The notes under the pieces were generated by a model. That model was not told the DNA's origin. It saw only the letters and a program-made list of their open reading frames with translations, and searched no databases. Made by a program: the position numbers and the translations under genes. DNA of 64,000 nucleotides, taken from contig NZ_JAGETY010000002.1 in NCBI RefSeq assembly GCF_017571525.1, positions 372,001 to 436,000 on the forward strand. Reading direction: 5' to 3'. This document shows, one piece after another, positions 8,990 through 17,968 of the stretch. This DNA is from Hymenobacter sp. BT559. GTDB lineage: Bacteria > Bacteroidota > Bacteroidia > Cytophagales > Hymenobacteraceae. Position 1 is the stretch's first letter, and every line of letters begins with the position of its first letter.

Positions 8990-9032
8990 CTAAACCGCCA
9001 TAGCTGGCCATTTCCGTCGAGTTGGTCTCCCC

Positions 9033-10508
9033 CTAAAGGCGCGCCCGCACCTCCCCTAGCAGGCGCTGCATGGCGTTGCGGGTGGCCTGGTCGTCGCCGG
9101 GTATGTTATTGTTGAAGAACGTGACGGCCACCAGCCGGCCGCTTTTGCAGCGCACGTAGCCCGTCAGGTTGCACACGTGCGTGAGCGTACCGGTTTTGCC
9201 CCATAGCCACGTCACCTTGGGCGGGCCGGCCTCGAAGTAGCGCTTGCGCAGCGTGCCTTGGCCGCCACCGGCGGCCAGCAGGCTTAGCAGGCGCGCCTCG
9301 GGCACCTGCTGGTGCAGCCGGCACAGCAGCGCCGTGAGGGTACGCGGCGTGAGCAGGTTGAGCCGCGATAGCCCCGAGCCATCGACCCAGTCGGGGCGGT
9401 CGGGCAGATTTTTCAAGTCATTCTTCAGCATGTGCCGAATGGCGCGCTGGCTGCTCAGCGAGTCGCGGTAGCCTACGCGGGTGCTGGTCATCAGCAGCAG
9501 CTGCTCGGCCAGGAAGTTGTCGCTCACGCGCAGCATGCGGCGGTAGAGCGAGTCGGCGCGCAGGCCCCGCAGCGTGCGCAGGCTGTCGCGGCCGGGGTGC
9601 GGGCGCCACTGCGCGCCCACAATGGCGCGGCGCAGCGTGTCGCCGAGCAGGCGCAGCAGCAGCGGCCGGCTGGTGCGGTAGGGCACCTCGTCTATCCACT
9701 TCTTCGGGCTGGGGCGGAAGGTGAAGCGGTTGTCGAGCTCGGCACGGTACACGTGCATCTCGTCGTCCTGGTCGGGCGAGAGGCGAAAATCGGGGCTAGC
9801 CCGCTCGGTGAGCGGCGCAAACTGGCGCGGCGCCACCCGCACCCGCTGGGGTAGTAGGTGCACCGCCGCACCGGGCCCCGAGCGCACCGCGTGCGGCGCG
9901 GCCGCGTAAAAGCGCACCGTGTTGCCATACACCGGAAACGCCGTGCGCTCGGGCTGAAAGTAGTAGCCAAAGTCGTCCCAGGTCCAGCCCGGTCCGTAGG
10001 CGGGCACGGTAGCGATGTCGCAGTAGGCCAGCACCTTCTCGGGCCGACTAGCCAGGAAGGCGTAGGCTCGGCGCGACGGCACGTCGCCGTGCAAAAACGT
10101 CGGGTCGCCGGTGCCCTGAAAAAATAGCGTGTCGCCCCGCGAGAAGTAGCGCAGGCTCGGCAGCGAGTCGGGCAGCAGCGTGAGGCCGGCGTAGAGGCTC
10201 AGCAGCTTCATGGTGCTGGCCGGGGTAAAGTACCTGGCCTCGTTGTAGCCAAACAGCGGCTGGCCGGTAGCCGCATCGGCCAGGGCCACGCCCACCTGCT
10301 GGCGCCGTAGCGTGAGCGAGCTGTCGAGCTGCTGGCGCAGCCAAGGCATATCAACCCGGCCCGTGGCCGAGTCGGTAACGGTACCCGGCGGTAAGGGCGG
10401 CGTGGTCGTTTGACCGCAGGCAGTAGTGAGCGTGAGCAGGGCTAGGGCGAGCAGCGCCGCACCGCGCCGCACTAGGCAATTGAGAAGAGCAACAGGCAGA
10501 GTAGGCAC
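9033..10508 (-). CDS. dacB: D-alanyl-D-alanine carboxypeptidase/endopeptidase, PBP4 family (peptidase S13)
   Basis: A 491-residue lipoprotein with all three penicillin-binding motifs: SxxK as STMK (Ser98, Lys101), SxN as SDN in RVSDNFLAE, and KTG in LWGKTGTLT. The order and spacing fit the S13 (DacB/PBP4) family. The N-terminus is a signal peptide ending in a lipobox (LTTAC, Cys31), so the enzyme is anchored in a membrane facing the periplasm, where it trims or cuts peptidoglycan peptides. It appears monocistronic and is divergent from the following hydrolase gene. Confidence 0.93.
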   Translation of the reverse strand: MPTLPVALLNCLVRRGAALLALALLTLTTACGQTTTPPLPPGTVTDSATGRVDMPWLRQQLDSSLTLRRQQVGVALADAATGQPLFGYNEARYFTPASTMKLLSLYAGLTLLPDSLPSLRYFSRGDTLFFQGTGDPTFLHGDVPSRRAYAFLASRPEKVLAYCDIATVPAYGPGWTWDDFGYYFQPERTAFPVYGNTVRFYAAAPHAVRSGPGAAVHLLPQRVRVAPRQFAPLTERASPDFRLSPDQDDEMHVYRAELDNRFTFRPSPKKWIDEVPYRTSRPLLLRLLGDTLRRAIVGAQWRPHPGRDSLRTLRGLRADSLYRRMLRVSDNFLAEQLLLMTSTRVGYRDSLSSQRAIRHMLKNDLKNLPDRPDWVDGSGLSRLNLLTPRTLTALLCRLHQQVPEARLLSLLAAGGGQGTLRKRYFEAGPPKVTWLWGKTGTLTHVCNLTGYVRCKSGRLVAVTFFNNNIPGDDQATRNAMQRLLGEVRARL

Positions 10509-10573
10509 GGGCGCAACTTAAGCACGAATGCGGTAGTCGTTGGCCAGTCTCCGCTAGCTTCATTGCCTTTCTT

Positions 10574-11578
10574 ATGCCGCACTTGCGCCTATTCTCCTTG
10601 TTACTCTTGCTGCTAGCGGGCGCCCTAGCCGCGCGGGCCCAGCCCAAAACACCCGCCGATTTTGGCTACCGGCATCTTACCATGCGCTACCAGGGCGACA
10701 CAGTGAATATTCTGGTGCTTTCCAAAAAAGGCGAGGAACTGAAGCGCAAGCCGGTATTTCTGTTTGTGCAGGGGTCGATGCCGCAGCCAGTCATCATGTA
10801 CGATGAAAAAGGCGCCTTCCCCCTGCTACCCTTCGACACAGATACGCTGCTGACGCGCTACCACTTGGTTGAAATCAGCAAGCCGGGCATTCCCGTGGTA
10901 GCTCATACCAGGACCCTAACGCCCTCCTACGCCTACTTAGACCCCAAAACGGGCCAAGTACCGCTAGCCTATTGCCAGCGTAATTATCTCGAATACTATG
11001 TGGCTCGCGACGCGGCCGTGCTTCGCTACCTCACCCACCAGCCTTGGGTCAGGGCTGATGACATCACCGCCATGGGCCACTCAGAGGGCAGCAATGTGGT
11101 GGCCCGGCTAGCTCGCCACCCTGGGCCGTTGCGCCGCGTGGTGTATCTCAGCGGTAGCCCGCTAGGCCGCATGCTCACCGTTATATCGGGCAATCGGCAA
11201 GAAGCTGATTCGGCGGGCGCCGAAAATAATTTTGCCTATTGGAAGCAGGTTGTAGCTAGCCCTAAAGAAAACAATTGCTTGGGAGACACACACTTGCTGG
11301 TATCATCCCTTTCCTCTACCCAAACGCCCCTCGACGATTTTTTGCACAGCAAAATCCCTGTTTTTGTGGGCTACGGCACCCGCGACCGCTCGGCCCTGCT
11401 CGAAGACTACATGCGCCTGGAAATGATACGCGCCGGCAAAACCAACCTCACCTTCCGCGCCTACCCCGAGCTGGAACACAATTTTATGGGCTTCACCAAC
11501 GGCGTAGTAGACCAGAAGAAATGGAACTGGGACCGGGTAGCCCACGACTTTTTCACCTGGATGAAAAGCACCAAGTAG
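10574..11578 (+). CDS. Secreted alpha/beta hydrolase
   Basis: A 334-residue alpha/beta-hydrolase with a signal peptide (LLLLLLAGALAARAQ). The nucleophile elbow is GHSEG (Ser170); the acid is probably the aspartate in GYGTRD and the base the histidine in PELEHNF. The region LFVQGSMPQP corresponds to the oxyanion-hole loop. It is likely an esterase or dipeptidyl-peptidase-like enzyme acting outside the cytosol, but the substrate cannot be deduced. It is convergent with the helical-repeat gene that ends at 11593. Confidence 0.8.
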   Translation: MPHLRLFSLLLLLLAGALAARAQPKTPADFGYRHLTMRYQGDTVNILVLSKKGEELKRKPVFLFVQGSMPQPVIMYDEKGAFPLLPFDTDTLLTRYHLVEISKPGIPVVAHTRTLTPSYAYLDPKTGQVPLAYCQRNYLEYYVARDAAVLRYLTHQPWVRADDITAMGHSEGSNVVARLARHPGPLRRVVYLSGSPLGRMLTVISGNRQEADSAGAENNFAYWKQVVASPKENNCLGDTHLLVSSLSSTQTPLDDFLHSKIPVFVGYGTRDRSALLEDYMRLEMIRAGKTNLTFRAYPELEHNFMGFTNGVVDQKKWNWDRVAHDFFTWMKSTK

Positions 11579-11592
11579 CGCGAAGCTATTGC

Positions 11593-13137
11593 CTACTTCA
11601 TCTTCAGGAACTTCAGCTGCATCACCTCCTGCACCGAGCGGCCCGAAATTTTACTTTCGAGCCAGGAAATGATGTCGAAGTACAGGAAAGGGCGGCGGTC
11701 GAAGGGTCTGACGGCTATTTCTTCCAGCTTAGTTTTCAGGGCTTTAAACTCGTCGCGCAGCTGGCTAGGGGCCAGGTGGCCCACCCGGCGCAAAAACCGG
11801 AATACCTCCACCTGCATAGGCTGCTGGTCGTTCATCTTGGCCAAAAAATGATACACCGAGCGCACCTGGTGCTCCAGCTCGGCATCGTCGCCGGCCTCGT
11901 AGTGCGCCACCAGGTTGAGGATGCGCGCAAAGCACTGCAAGTCTTCGCGCAGACTCAGGTCTTTATGGTCGATAATGCGATTCAAATACTTGATAGCCTG
12001 TGGGTATTGCCCGCTGCCGAAGTACAGGCAGGCGATTTTGTAGTAGAACACCAGCGTGCGGTGCAGGTCGAGCTGCGCCTTATATTGCCCTAGCTGCTCC
12101 AGCAACTCGGGGATAATCTCGACGCCCTCAGTGAAGCGCGCTTCCAGAAAGCAGGCGTTGATGCGGTTGGTCCAGATGTACTGAAACAGCAGCATCTCGG
12201 TATTGGGTGTGGCGCGGCGCGTTTGGTTGGCTCCGAAGTCTTCCAGCAGCTGCAGTACCTGACTGAACTTGCTGTAATACTGCATATTAAACAACGCAGC
12301 CAGCAAATTGTGTAAGCCCTTGATGTAGAGCATCGTCTGGCTTTCTTTCAGTGCCGGCTGCTGCTCAAACAGGTCGACCCATTTCTGCGCGTAGCGGTAG
12401 CAGGCCCGGAAATCCTGGTTGATAGTATGATACCACACCTGGGCCTGATAAAAGTAAAGCTTCTCCCAAAAGCCGCTGGCCCGCCCCAGCTGCGCCGGCA
12501 CATGCGCCCTAAAATAAGCTGTAAACTGCTCATGGTCAGCCTGATTGCGCGCATGGCCGGCTTGCAAATACAGGCCATACAGCCGGAGCGAGGCATTAGA
12601 CAGCGCGTGCTGCTGGCTGAGGTGCGCGGCCGTGGCCGTGGCCTCGGCGGCCAGCGACTCGGCCCGGCCCTGCAAGCTGCGCGTGATGTACTGCGACTCG
12701 ATAAGCTTCTCAAAATCAATGGCTAGCAGGGCCACGTGCGGCAGCTCGGCCTGCTGGGCAGCCAGCTTCACCTTAGCCAGCATGCGCAGGCTCTGCTGGT
12801 AAAAGCCCTTGTTGTAGAGCACACGGGCGTAGTCGAGCTGCTCGTGCAGCTGAATGTCGAGGTTCTGGCCGGCGTGGTAGAGGCGCAGGCTAGCCAGCAG
12901 CTGCCGGTAGAGGTTGGCCTTGAGGTTGGCGAGCTGGGCGCGCTTAAGGGCTGGCACCTGGGCTAGCACGCGCTCCTCGTCGAGGCTTTCCTGGGCATCG
13001 AAGGCGTCGAAAAGCTGAAGAAACTTCAAGCCTTCCGTGGAGCCCTGGCGATTGGTAAAAAGCCGAAAATGGCGCTTTTCCGACTGCGTCAGGGATTTTA
13101 TCAGCTGAAAAACCGGGTCGCTGCTTCTGTTTGGCAT
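11593..13137 (-). CDS. Helical-repeat (TPR-like) protein, conserved in Bacteroidota, function unknown
   Basis: A 514-residue protein without signal peptide. It is almost all alpha-helix, with repeated helix-turn-helix units of about 35-40 residues such as ARVLYNKGFYQQSLRMLAK and KIACLYFGSGQYPQAIKYLN, in the manner of tetratricopeptide repeats. The start MPNRSSDPVFQLIKSLTQSE (lysine and histidine residues follow) recurs in uncharacterised proteins of this phylum as far as I recall. A scaffold role is inference. It stands alone, divergent from leuA. Confidence 0.65.
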   Translation of the reverse strand: MPNRSSDPVFQLIKSLTQSEKRHFRLFTNRQGSTEGLKFLQLFDAFDAQESLDEERVLAQVPALKRAQLANLKANLYRQLLASLRLYHAGQNLDIQLHEQLDYARVLYNKGFYQQSLRMLAKVKLAAQQAELPHVALLAIDFEKLIESQYITRSLQGRAESLAAEATATAAHLSQQHALSNASLRLYGLYLQAGHARNQADHEQFTAYFRAHVPAQLGRASGFWEKLYFYQAQVWYHTINQDFRACYRYAQKWVDLFEQQPALKESQTMLYIKGLHNLLAALFNMQYYSKFSQVLQLLEDFGANQTRRATPNTEMLLFQYIWTNRINACFLEARFTEGVEIIPELLEQLGQYKAQLDLHRTLVFYYKIACLYFGSGQYPQAIKYLNRIIDHKDLSLREDLQCFARILNLVAHYEAGDDAELEHQVRSVYHFLAKMNDQQPMQVEVFRFLRRVGHLAPSQLRDEFKALKTKLEEIAVRPFDRRPFLYFDIISWLESKISGRSVQEVMQLKFLKMK

Positions 13138-13303
13138 TGTAAAATACTTCTCTTCAAGCTATTTATTAACAGCAACTTAACAAAATAATGGCCTCGCTTG
13201 GAAATAGTAAAAACCAGTAAAAGTTGTTTTTCGCGCCGCTCGACGGGCTGGTACTTGCAGCCCAATAACAAAGCTGGCCCTGCTTCGGCAGGTATTCATC
13301 TCT

Positions 13304-14470
13304 ATGGCGACGCAAAAAATTCAGATTTTCGATACCACTCTCCGCGACGGCGAACAGGTGCCGGGCTGCAAGCTAAACCAGCAGGAGAAACTCGTTATTG
13401 CCCGCCAGCTCGAAGCGCTAGGGGTCGATGTGATTGAGGCCGGTTTTCCCGTGTCAAGTCCCGGCGATTTTGCCGCCGTGGCCGCCATTGCCGCCCAAAC
13501 AAAGGAAGCCACCGTATGCGGCCTCACCCGCGCCGTCGAAAATGACATTCGGGTAGCCGCCGAAGCCCTGCGCTCGGCGCGCCGGCCGCGCATCCACACC
13601 GGCATCGGCACCAGCGACCTGCACGTGCAGCAGAAGCTGCGCACCACCCGCGAAGACGTGATTGCCCGCGCCGTGGCCGCTGTGAAGCTCGCCAAGAGCT
13701 TTGTAGAGGACGTGGAGTTTTACGCCGAAGACGCCGGCCGCACCGACAATGAGTTTCTAGCTAGGGTGTGTGAGGCGGCTATTGCGGCCGGCGCTACCGT
13801 GCTCAACATCCCCGACACTACCGGGTACTGCCTGCCGCAGGAGTACGGCGCCAAGATTAAGTATCTGTACGACAACGTAAAAGGCATCGACCGGGCTATC
13901 CTCTCGACGCACTGCCACAACGACCTGGGCCTAGCCACTGCCAACTCCATTGCGGGCGTTACCAACGGCGCGCGCCAGATTGAGTGCACCATCAATGGCG
14001 TGGGCGAGCGCGCCGGCAACACCGCCCTCGAAGAAGTGGTGATGATACTGCGTCAGCATCCCTACCTCAACCTGGCTACCAACGTGCAAACCAAGCTCTT
14101 GGCCGAAACCTCGGCGCTGGTGTCGCACCTCATGAGCATGCCCGTGCAGGCCAACAAAGCCATTGTGGGCGCCAACGCCTTTGCCCACAGCAGCGGCATC
14201 CACCAGGATGGCGTGATTAAGTGCCGCGAGACGTACGAAATTATTGACCCTAAAGAAGTTGGCGTCGCCGATTCGAGCATCGTGCTCACCGCCCGCTCGG
14301 GCCGGGCAGCCCTCGCCTACCGCCTCCAAAAGCTAGGGTATGATTTGGAGCGCCCGGCGCTCAACACGGCCTACGCCAGCTTTTTGCAGCTAGCCGACCG
14401 CCAGCGCGAAGTATTCGACAACGACTTGCACAGCCTCATTGAACAAGAAAAACTAGTAGCCGTCGGCTAA
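13304..14470 (+). CDS. leuA: 2-isopropylmalate synthase, short form
   Basis: A 388-residue enzyme of the HMGL-like family that condenses acetyl-CoA with 2-oxoisovalerate, the first committed step to leucine. The metal site is seen as the N-terminal RDGEQ and as HCHNDLG (HxH). [14 protein letters not shown] is the family signature. Typical LeuA has about 510 residues with a C-terminal leucine-binding regulatory domain; this one stops after the catalytic TIM barrel and linker. Homocitrate synthase or citramalate synthase are alternatives, but the leuCDB neighbours support LeuA. A small hairpin with a TTCG loop lies just before the start codon. Confidence 0.93.
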   Translation: MATQKIQIFDTTLRDGEQVPGCKLNQQEKLVIARQLEALGVDVIEAGFPVSSPGDFAAVAAIAAQTKEATVCGLTRAVENDIRVAAEALRSARRPRIHTGIGTSDLHVQQKLRTTREDVIARAVAAVKLAKSFVEDVEFYAEDAGRTDNEFLARVCEAAIAAGATVLNIPDTTGYCLPQEYGAKIKYLYDNVKGIDRAILSTHCHNDLGLATANSIAGVTNGARQIECTINGVGERAGNTALEEVVMILRQHPYLNLATNVQTKLLAETSALVSHLMSMPVQANKAIVGANAFAHSSGIHQDGVIKCRETYEIIDPKEVGVADSSIVLTARSGRAALAYRLQKLGYDLERPALNTAYASFLQLADRQREVFDNDLHSLIEQEKLVAVG

Positions 14471-14474
14471 CCAA

Positions 14475-14614
14475 GGCTAAGGAAACGGGGTGGCAGGCGC
14501 TGCCAGTGGGTGGGAGCAGGGAAATCAGGGGGTCGGGTTAAAACCCCATAAACGCCATTCTTTCACACCCTTAACACGACCAAAATTTCCCCCTGTTGCT
14601 TCGTTTCCTTAGCC
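14475..14614 (+). promoter_or_regulatory. Candidate structured RNA leader between leuA and leuC
   Basis: A perfect 13-bp long-range inverted repeat (GGCTAAGGAAACG at 14475-14487, its complement at 14602-14614) encloses 114 bases. Inside lie a 6-bp hairpin with a 3-base loop (14491-14505), a small GGTT/AACC hairpin near 14536, and an imperfect second pairing between 14514-14525 and 14585-14600. The arrangement resembles a closed multi-stem RNA ahead of leuC. No leader peptide with an ATG start and no T-run terminator was found, so a regulatory role is a guess. Confidence 0.35.
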
Positions 14615-14666
14615 CGTTGGCCGATTTGCTACTCCGATTTATTACTAGCTATCCTATCTCTACCCA

Positions 14667-16058
14667 ATGCCCCGGCCCTTATTCGATAAAATCTGGGATG
14701 CCCACGTTGTTCGCTCGCTCGACGCGCTCGACGTGGTCTACATCGACCGCCACCTCATTCACGAAGTCACTAGCCCCCAAGCGTTTGACGAGCTAGCCGC
14801 GCGCGGCCTGGAGTTATTCCGCCCTAGCCAGATTCTGGCCACGGCCGACCACAACGTACCGACCCTCAACCAACACCTGCCCATTGCGGAGCCCCTCTCT
14901 CGCTCGCAGGTGGATAAGCTGACGGAGAATTGCCAGAAATACGGTATTGAGCTCTACGGCCTGGGCCATGAGCGCCAGGGCATTGTGCACGTGATTGGGC
15001 CCGAGCTGGGCCTCACGCAGCCCGGCCTGACCATGGTGTGCGGCGACAGCCACACCTCTACGCACGGCGCATTTGGCGCGGTGGCGTTCGGTATTGGCAC
15101 TAGCCAAGTGGCGCAGGTAATGGCCTCGCAGTGCCTGCTGCTGAGCCGGCCCAAGCGCATGCGCATTTCGGTAGAAGGCGAGCTGCGGCCCGGCGTTACG
15201 GCGAAGGATTTGATTTTGTATATCATCGCGCAGCTCGGCACGGGCGGGGCCACGGGCCACTTCGTGGAGTATGCGGGCAGCGCCGTGCGCAGCCTCAGCA
15301 TGGAAGGCCGCATGACCGTCTGCAACATGAGCATCGAGATGGGCGCCCGCGGTGGCCTCATCGCCCCCGATGCCACCACGTTTGCCTACGTGGCGGGACG
15401 GCCCTTCGCGCCGCAAGGTGCGGCTTGGGACGACGCGGTGGCCTATTGGCAAACGCTGTACTCGGACGAGGACGCGGTATTCGACACCGAGTTTACGTAC
15501 GATGCGGCGGCCATCACGCCCATGATTACCTACGGCACCAACCCCGGCATGGGCATCGCCATCACCGGCCACGTGCCGAATGAGGTGCCCGCCGCCGAAG
15601 CCGAGAGCTTCGACAAGTCGCTCAAGTACATGGGCTTCGAGCGCGGCGAGTCGCTATTGGGCAAGCAGATTGATTACGTGTTTATTGGCAGCTGCACCAA
15701 CTCGCGTATCGAAGACCTGCGCGCCGTAGCCGCCTACGTGGCCGGCAAGCAGAAGGCCGAGCACGTAGCCGCCTTCATTGTGCCCGGCTCCAAGCAGGTT
15801 GAGCAGCAGGCTATTGCCGAGGGCATCGACAAGATTTTTGCCGCTGCGGGCTTCGAGCTGCGTGAGCCCGGTTGCAGTGCTTGCCTGGCCATGAACGAGG
15901 ACAAGATTCCGGCGGGTGCCTACTGCGTGGCTACCTCCAACCGCAACTTCGAGGGGCGGCAAGGGCCCGGCTCGCGCACGCTGCTGGCTAGCCCCCTGGT
16001 GGCAGCCATCACGGCCGTGCAGGGCCGCATAGTGGACATTACGCAGTACTTGAACTAA
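14667..16058 (+). CDS. leuC: 3-isopropylmalate dehydratase large subunit
   Basis: A 463-residue aconitase-family subunit that isomerises 2- to 3-isopropylmalate together with LeuD. The [4Fe-4S] ligands are visible in GSCTNSR and in [12 protein letters not shown]; the early [14 protein letters not shown] loop and the [13 protein letters not shown] segment are the leuC-type active-site signatures. The ATG at 14667 begins the standard N-terminus ([10 protein letters not shown]). The stop codon overlaps the leuD start by one base (TAATG), implying translational coupling. Confidence 0.97.
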   Translation: MPRPLFDKIWDAHVVRSLDALDVVYIDRHLIHEVTSPQAFDELAARGLELFRPSQILATADHNVPTLNQHLPIAEPLSRSQVDKLTENCQKYGIELYGLGHERQGIVHVIGPELGLTQPGLTMVCGDSHTSTHGAFGAVAFGIGTSQVAQVMASQCLLLSRPKRMRISVEGELRPGVTAKDLILYIIAQLGTGGATGHFVEYAGSAVRSLSMEGRMTVCNMSIEMGARGGLIAPDATTFAYVAGRPFAPQGAAWDDAVAYWQTLYSDEDAVFDTEFTYDAAAITPMITYGTNPGMGIAITGHVPNEVPAAEAESFDKSLKYMGFERGESLLGKQIDYVFIGSCTNSRIEDLRAVAAYVAGKQKAEHVAAFIVPGSKQVEQQAIAEGIDKIFAAAGFELREPGCSACLAMNEDKIPAGAYCVATSNRNFEGRQGPGSRTLLASPLVAAITAVQGRIVDITQYLN

Positions 16059-16654
16059 TGGAAAAATTTCAGACCCTGCGCACTTCCGGCGTGCCACTGC
16101 CGCTGGAAAACATTGATACCGACCAGATTATTCCGGCGCGCTTTCTGAAAGCGACCACCCGCGAAGGCTTCGGCACCAACCTCTTCTGCGACTGGCGCTA
16201 CAACGCCGACGGCTCGCCTAAGCCGGAATTTGTGCTGAACGACCCGCGCTACCAGGGCCAGATTTTGGTAGCCGGCAAAAACTTTGGCTGCGGCAGCAGC
16301 CGCGAGCACGCCGCCTGGGCCCTGTACGATGCCGGTTTTCGGGCGGTGATTTCGAGCTATTTCGCCGATATTTTTCGGGGTAATGCCTTGAACACCGGCC
16401 TTCTGCCGCTGCAAATGAGCGACGAGGTACTAGCCCGCCTGCTGGCTGCCATTGAGGCCGACCCAACGCTGGAGCTGGTAGTCGACCTGCCGGCCCAGAC
16501 CCTAGCGGTCCCAGCCTGGGGCGAGACATTCAGTTTCGCTATCGACCCCTACAAGAAGGAGTGCCTGATTAACGGCTACGACGACATCGACTTTTTAGTA
16601 AATCAAAAATCTGCCATTGCGGCCTTCGAAAAACAACGCGCATGGACATGGTAA
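16058..16654 (+). CDS. leuD: 3-isopropylmalate dehydratase small subunit
   Basis: A 198-residue swivel subunit that completes the LeuCD isomerase. The motifs [14 protein letters not shown] and [14 protein letters not shown] (the loop that reaches into the active site) identify it without doubt. Its start overlaps leuC by one base and its end overlaps leuB by 13 bases, so leuC, leuD and leuB are one tightly coupled operon. Confidence 0.97.
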   Translation: MEKFQTLRTSGVPLPLENIDTDQIIPARFLKATTREGFGTNLFCDWRYNADGSPKPEFVLNDPRYQGQILVAGKNFGCGSSREHAAWALYDAGFRAVISSYFADIFRGNALNTGLLPLQMSDEVLARLLAAIEADPTLELVVDLPAQTLAVPAWGETFSFAIDPYKKECLINGYDDIDFLVNQKSAIAAFEKQRAWTW

Positions 16655-17763
16655 CCAAGAAAATAGCCTTACTGCCCGGCGATGGCATCGGGCCGGAAGT
16701 CTGTCGGCAGGCCGTGAAAGTGCTCGACGCCGTAGCCGAGCGCTTCGGCCACCGGTTTGAGTTCACCTCACACCTCGTGGGCGCCTGCGCCATCGACGCT
16801 ACTGGCAACCCGCTGCCTGACGAGACCCTAGCCGCCTGCCGCGCCTCCGACGCGGTGCTTTTCGGCGCCATCGGCGACCCGAAATATGACAACGACCCCA
16901 CCGCCAAAGTGCGCCCCGAACAAGGCCTGCTGCGCATGCGCAAGGAACTGGGTTTGTTTGCCAACATCCGCCCCGTGACCGCCTACAAGGCACTGCTGAA
17001 GCACTCGCCGCTGAAGTCGGACCGCATCGAAGGCACTGACCTCGTGATTTTCCGGGAGCTGACGGGCGGCATCTACTTCGGCGGGAAAGGCCGGATGGCT
17101 GATGGCTCTGCTTACGACCACTGCACGTACTCACGAGTTGAGATTGAGCGCATTGCTCACTTGGCGTTTCAGTCGGCTGCCGGCCGCCGCCAGCACCTCA
17201 CGCTCGTGGATAAGGCTAACGTACTGGAAACCTCACGCTTGTGGCGCGAAGTAGTGCGTGAGATTGCCTCGCAATACCCCGAAGTGGAGGTTGATTATCT
17301 GTTCGTGGACAACGCCGCGATGCAGATTATCACCAACCCCCGGCAGTTTGACGTGATGCTGACCGAGAACATGTTCGGCGATATTATCTCGGACGAAGCT
17401 TCGGTCATTGCTGGCTCGATGGGCCTACTGCCCTCCGCCTCGGTGGGTGCCGAAGTGGCGGTGTTTGAGCCCATCCACGGCTCGTACCCCCAGGCCAAGG
17501 GCAAAGGCATTGCCAACCCGCTGGCCGCCATCCTCTCGGCCGCCATGTTGCTCGAACACCTGGGCCTAGCGGCTGAGGCCGAGCTGGTGCGCGAAGCGGT
17601 GGACGAAGCCTTGACCAACCAGATTCTAACGCCCGAACTGAACGCTACGGCTCCTTACACTACCGAGCAGGTGGGTAGCTACGTGGCCTTCTGGATTGCC
17701 GACTCGAATGAGCAGCAGTGGAATGCCCACAACATTGCGGTGGGCGTGAGTACGATTATCTAA
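16642..17763 (+). CDS. leuB: 3-isopropylmalate dehydrogenase
   Basis: A 373-residue NAD-dependent beta-decarboxylating dehydrogenase giving 2-oxoisocaproate. Signatures are [11 protein letters not shown], the substrate-binding [17 protein letters not shown], and [12 protein letters not shown] for metal and substrate. The start at 16642 (MDMVTKK) lies inside leuD; a second ATG at 16648 is equally possible. It is followed after only 20 bases by a short reading frame and terminator, described separately as an attenuator of ilvD. Confidence 0.97.
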   Translation: MDMVTKKIALLPGDGIGPEVCRQAVKVLDAVAERFGHRFEFTSHLVGACAIDATGNPLPDETLAACRASDAVLFGAIGDPKYDNDPTAKVRPEQGLLRMRKELGLFANIRPVTAYKALLKHSPLKSDRIEGTDLVIFRELTGGIYFGGKGRMADGSAYDHCTYSRVEIERIAHLAFQSAAGRRQHLTLVDKANVLETSRLWREVVREIASQYPEVEVDYLFVDNAAMQIITNPRQFDVMLTENMFGDIISDEASVIAGSMGLLPSASVGAEVAVFEPIHGSYPQAKGKGIANPLAAILSAAMLLEHLGLAAEAELVREAVDEALTNQILTPELNATAPYTTEQVGSYVAFWIADSNEQQWNAHNIAVGVSTII

Positions 17764-17783
17764 GATTACCAAATTCATCACCC

Positions 17784-17876
17784 ATGTGCGGACTCGCTGA
17801 GTCTGCGCTACTGCCAGCCTTGCGCCCCTTCCTGCTAGTCATTTCCGTGGTCTTTATTCCTACCCTCGCGGGCTAG
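17784..17876 (+). CDS. Candidate branched-chain amino acid leader peptide of the ilv operon
   Basis: A 30-codon frame beginning with ATG and ending with TAG. Twelve of 30 residues are Leu, Val or Ile, and seven of nine codons from 17832 to 17858 specify them (LLVISVVFI). It lies 20 bases after leuB and is followed within 25 bases by a terminator hairpin ahead of ilvD. The last nine bases of the frame, stop codon included (GCGGGCTAG), can pair perfectly with 17907-17915 in the terminator. These features are those of a leader peptide used in transcription attenuation. The hydrophobic run could also be chance; translation is unproven. Confidence 0.6.
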   Translation: MCGLAESALLPALRPFLLVISVVFIPTLAG

Positions 17877-17933
17877 CAGGTACTTCTTACGCCAAAGAAA
17901 ACCTTCCTAGCCCGCCGGCAGGAAGGTTTTTTT
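17868..17933 (+). terminator. Attenuator: antiterminator and terminator ahead of ilvD
   Basis: The terminator is a stem AACCTTCCT/AGGAAGGTT (17899-17908 with 17920-17929, extended by GCC/GGC in the loop) followed by seven T. Its 5' arm end and loop (17907-17915, CTAGCCCGC) are the exact complement of 17868-17876, the end of the leader frame. A ribosome stalled at the Leu/Val/Ile codons near 17832-17858 would leave the first segment free to pair and disrupt the terminator; a ribosome reaching the stop codon would cover it and let the terminator form. The base pairing is seen directly; the mechanism is inferred. Confidence 0.65.
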
Positions 17934-17968
17934 AGGGCCAAATCGTTCTTTTTTCCCGAATTAACACC

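Noticed and set aside
8717-9115. 132-codon plus-strand open frame over the HNH remnant
   Set aside because: Its translation has no recognisable features, while the minus strand shows conserved HNH_2 C-terminal residues.
14596-14796. Leucine-rich frame before leuC as a leader peptide
   Set aside because: It has no ATG start, overlaps leuC by 130 bases in another frame and is not followed by a terminator; kept only as a side remark.
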